The position numbers were made by a program, and so were the translations under genes. From Myroides sp. WP-1 (lineage in GTDB: Bacteria; Bacteroidota; Bacteroidia; Flavobacteriales; Flavobacteriaceae), in NCBI RefSeq assembly GCF_014145635.1, contig NZ_JACHTC010000007.1, positions 62,001 to 126,000 on the forward strand: 64,000 nt of DNA. The letters are read 5' to 3'. The notes below the pieces were generated by a model that was not told the DNA's origin, searched no databases, and worked only from the letters and a program-made list of their open reading frames with translations. Positions 63,128 to 64,000 of this stretch are shown one piece after another. The first letter of the stretch is position 1, and each line of letters begins with the position of its first letter.

Positions 63128-64000
63128 TTAATATGTTATTTGTTCGGCATTAGCTTCTGCAAAGCCTATTACGCGATCATATAGATCGGTTGTTCCCTTA
63201 TAATATACTAAAACTTGATACTTATTTGTGGTTAAGGCATGATTGCCATCTGGATTATGTGCCGGACTAACTTTTCCTTTTTGAGCAGTGGTGACATTGT
63301 AGTTGGTGAATCCCTGTTTGATCAATACTGCTTTTTCATAGCGTTCGGTTTGCGGATTGTAGTCCAATTGATGTTCTGAGGTCAACTCATAATTATTGAA
63401 CATTCCCGTAACATAGTACGTATTGTTTTTGTCATCGTCAATAGGTTCAAAACTAAAATAAACCCAACTGTATTCGCCCTCAATACTTGCATTTTTGCCA
63501 AATAGGTTCCTTACTTTAAATGATCCGTTAATATCAGGAAAGTATGAATACTTCTTCTCTAACCAACCGGTAATAGGGTAGAGTATTGTTTTGTACATAT
63601 CATTTTCTTTCGAATTGGAGTAAATCATGTTATTGGCTTGTTTCAAATCGCTGTTGTCAAAATAGCGAAATTGATTACCACCCCAAAAACTAGTTTCTTG
63701 ATCGTACTTGTAAATTAAGTCTGTCCCTAAGGTATATTGAGGGGGTACTTTTGTGATGTATGAGTCCCAACGCCCATTTTGAAATAAGGCGATCTTTACG
63801 TTTGACGTAGGATTTTGATAGGGTTGCTCGCCTAGTTTTACAGTAAGCTCTAAGGTTTGTTTCTGGTCAATGTAAGTGAGGTCTCGTGCTCGTTTTACTT
63901 GTGCACCTACACTTGCTACATTTTCATATAACACAAATTTACGTCGTATAACTACTTGATTGTCTTCGTCGTAAATTTCGAGAATATAGTTACCACTTTT
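63128..64000 (-). CDS. DUF5103 domain protein (N-terminus beyond window)
   Basis: A Bacteroidota protein of unknown function. The frame runs through the window end, reading YILEIYDEDNQVVIRRKF just before LYENVASVGAQVKRARDL, so the start lies outside. Visible residues form tandem beta-sandwich-like parts with NPTSNVKIALFQNGRWD, FWGGNQFRYFDNSDLKQ and NTYYVTGMFNNYELTSEH; the end is EQITY. Probably secreted or periplasmic, but the signal is not visible. Ends 18 bp before the apaG start. Confidence 0.85.
   Translation of the reverse strand, partial: KSGNYILEIYDEDNQVVIRRKFVLYENVASVGAQVKRARDLTYIDQKQTLELTVKLGEQPYQNPTSNVKIALFQNGRWDSYITKVPPQYTLGTDLIYKYDQETSFWGGNQFRYFDNSDLKQANNMIYSNSKENDMYKTILYPITGWLEKKYSYFPDINGSFKVRNLFGKNASIEGEYSWVYFSFEPIDDDKNNTYYVTGMFNNYELTSEHQLDYNPQTERYEKAVLIKQGFTNYNVTTAQKGKVSPAHNPDGNHALTTNKYQVLVYYKGTTDLYDRVIGFAEANAEQITY

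Overview
The window is 64 kb of an AT-rich chromosome from a Bacteroidota bacterium, most likely family Flavobacteriaceae. Myroides or a close relative is my best guess, from protein wording alone. Support: promoters of the TAnnTTTG type (the tRNA-Leu promoter is TTG-N19-TATATTTG), Bacteroidota-style lipoproteins, a DUF5103 protein, a mevalonate pathway with a GYDIA-type GHMP kinase, and several POT peptide transporters beside a dipeptidyl peptidase IV. Only short non-coding repeats were seen; there is no CRISPR array, rRNA, insertion sequence or prophage.

Layout. 1-2.3 kb: an M20 dipeptidase (cut by the window edge), tRNA-Leu(UAG) and a lipoprotein beta-carbonic anhydrase. 2.6-11.3 kb: the accessory region, an RHS polymorphic-toxin locus. 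It holds a 5'-truncated rhs core ending in a papain-like tip with a small membrane protein as likely immunity. Around it are displaced toxin tips (one unrecognised, one with a glycine-rich hydrophobic end, one LHH nuclease, one dead papain-like remnant), each beside a probable immunity gene, and several immunity-like genes without a toxin. Three tips are preceded by a ~300 bp degenerate copy of the end of the rhs core; the copies share one internal deletion and each carries its own lesion. This looks like a silent archive of toxin tips that homologous recombination could swap into an rhs core. 11.5-13 kb: two lipoproteins of unknown role. 13.3-29 kb: a DbpA-like helicase, PutP, an unrecognised 595-residue protein, MscS, GH25 lysozyme, an ABC permease, Prc, then surE-(membrane protein)-lpxB-NlpC/P60-comEC. 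29-39 kb: a thioredoxin-like protein, four POT transporters and DPP IV, all on the minus strand, forming a peptide-uptake block.

39.7-52.8 kb: mevalonate/isoprenoid genes (HMG-CoA reductase, GYDIA GHMP kinase, diphosphomevalonate decarboxylase, mevalonate kinase, UbiA prenyltransferase), interspersed with a DUF2071 protein, a BaiN-type flavoprotein and an LpoB/COG3014 lipoprotein cluster. 52.8-64 kb: a pseudouridine synthase, YceI, pirin, a Crp/Fnr regulator, an aminotransferase, RsmG, a universal stress protein, a BCCT transporter, PruA, ApaG and a partial DUF5103 protein. Three short repeat families lie between genes: 11 bp units near 39.5 kb, TTGTTGATTG-type units near 43.15 and 55.2 kb, and ~100 bp units near 58 kb.

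Protein family names come from reading motifs; no database search was possible. Identities were not computed.
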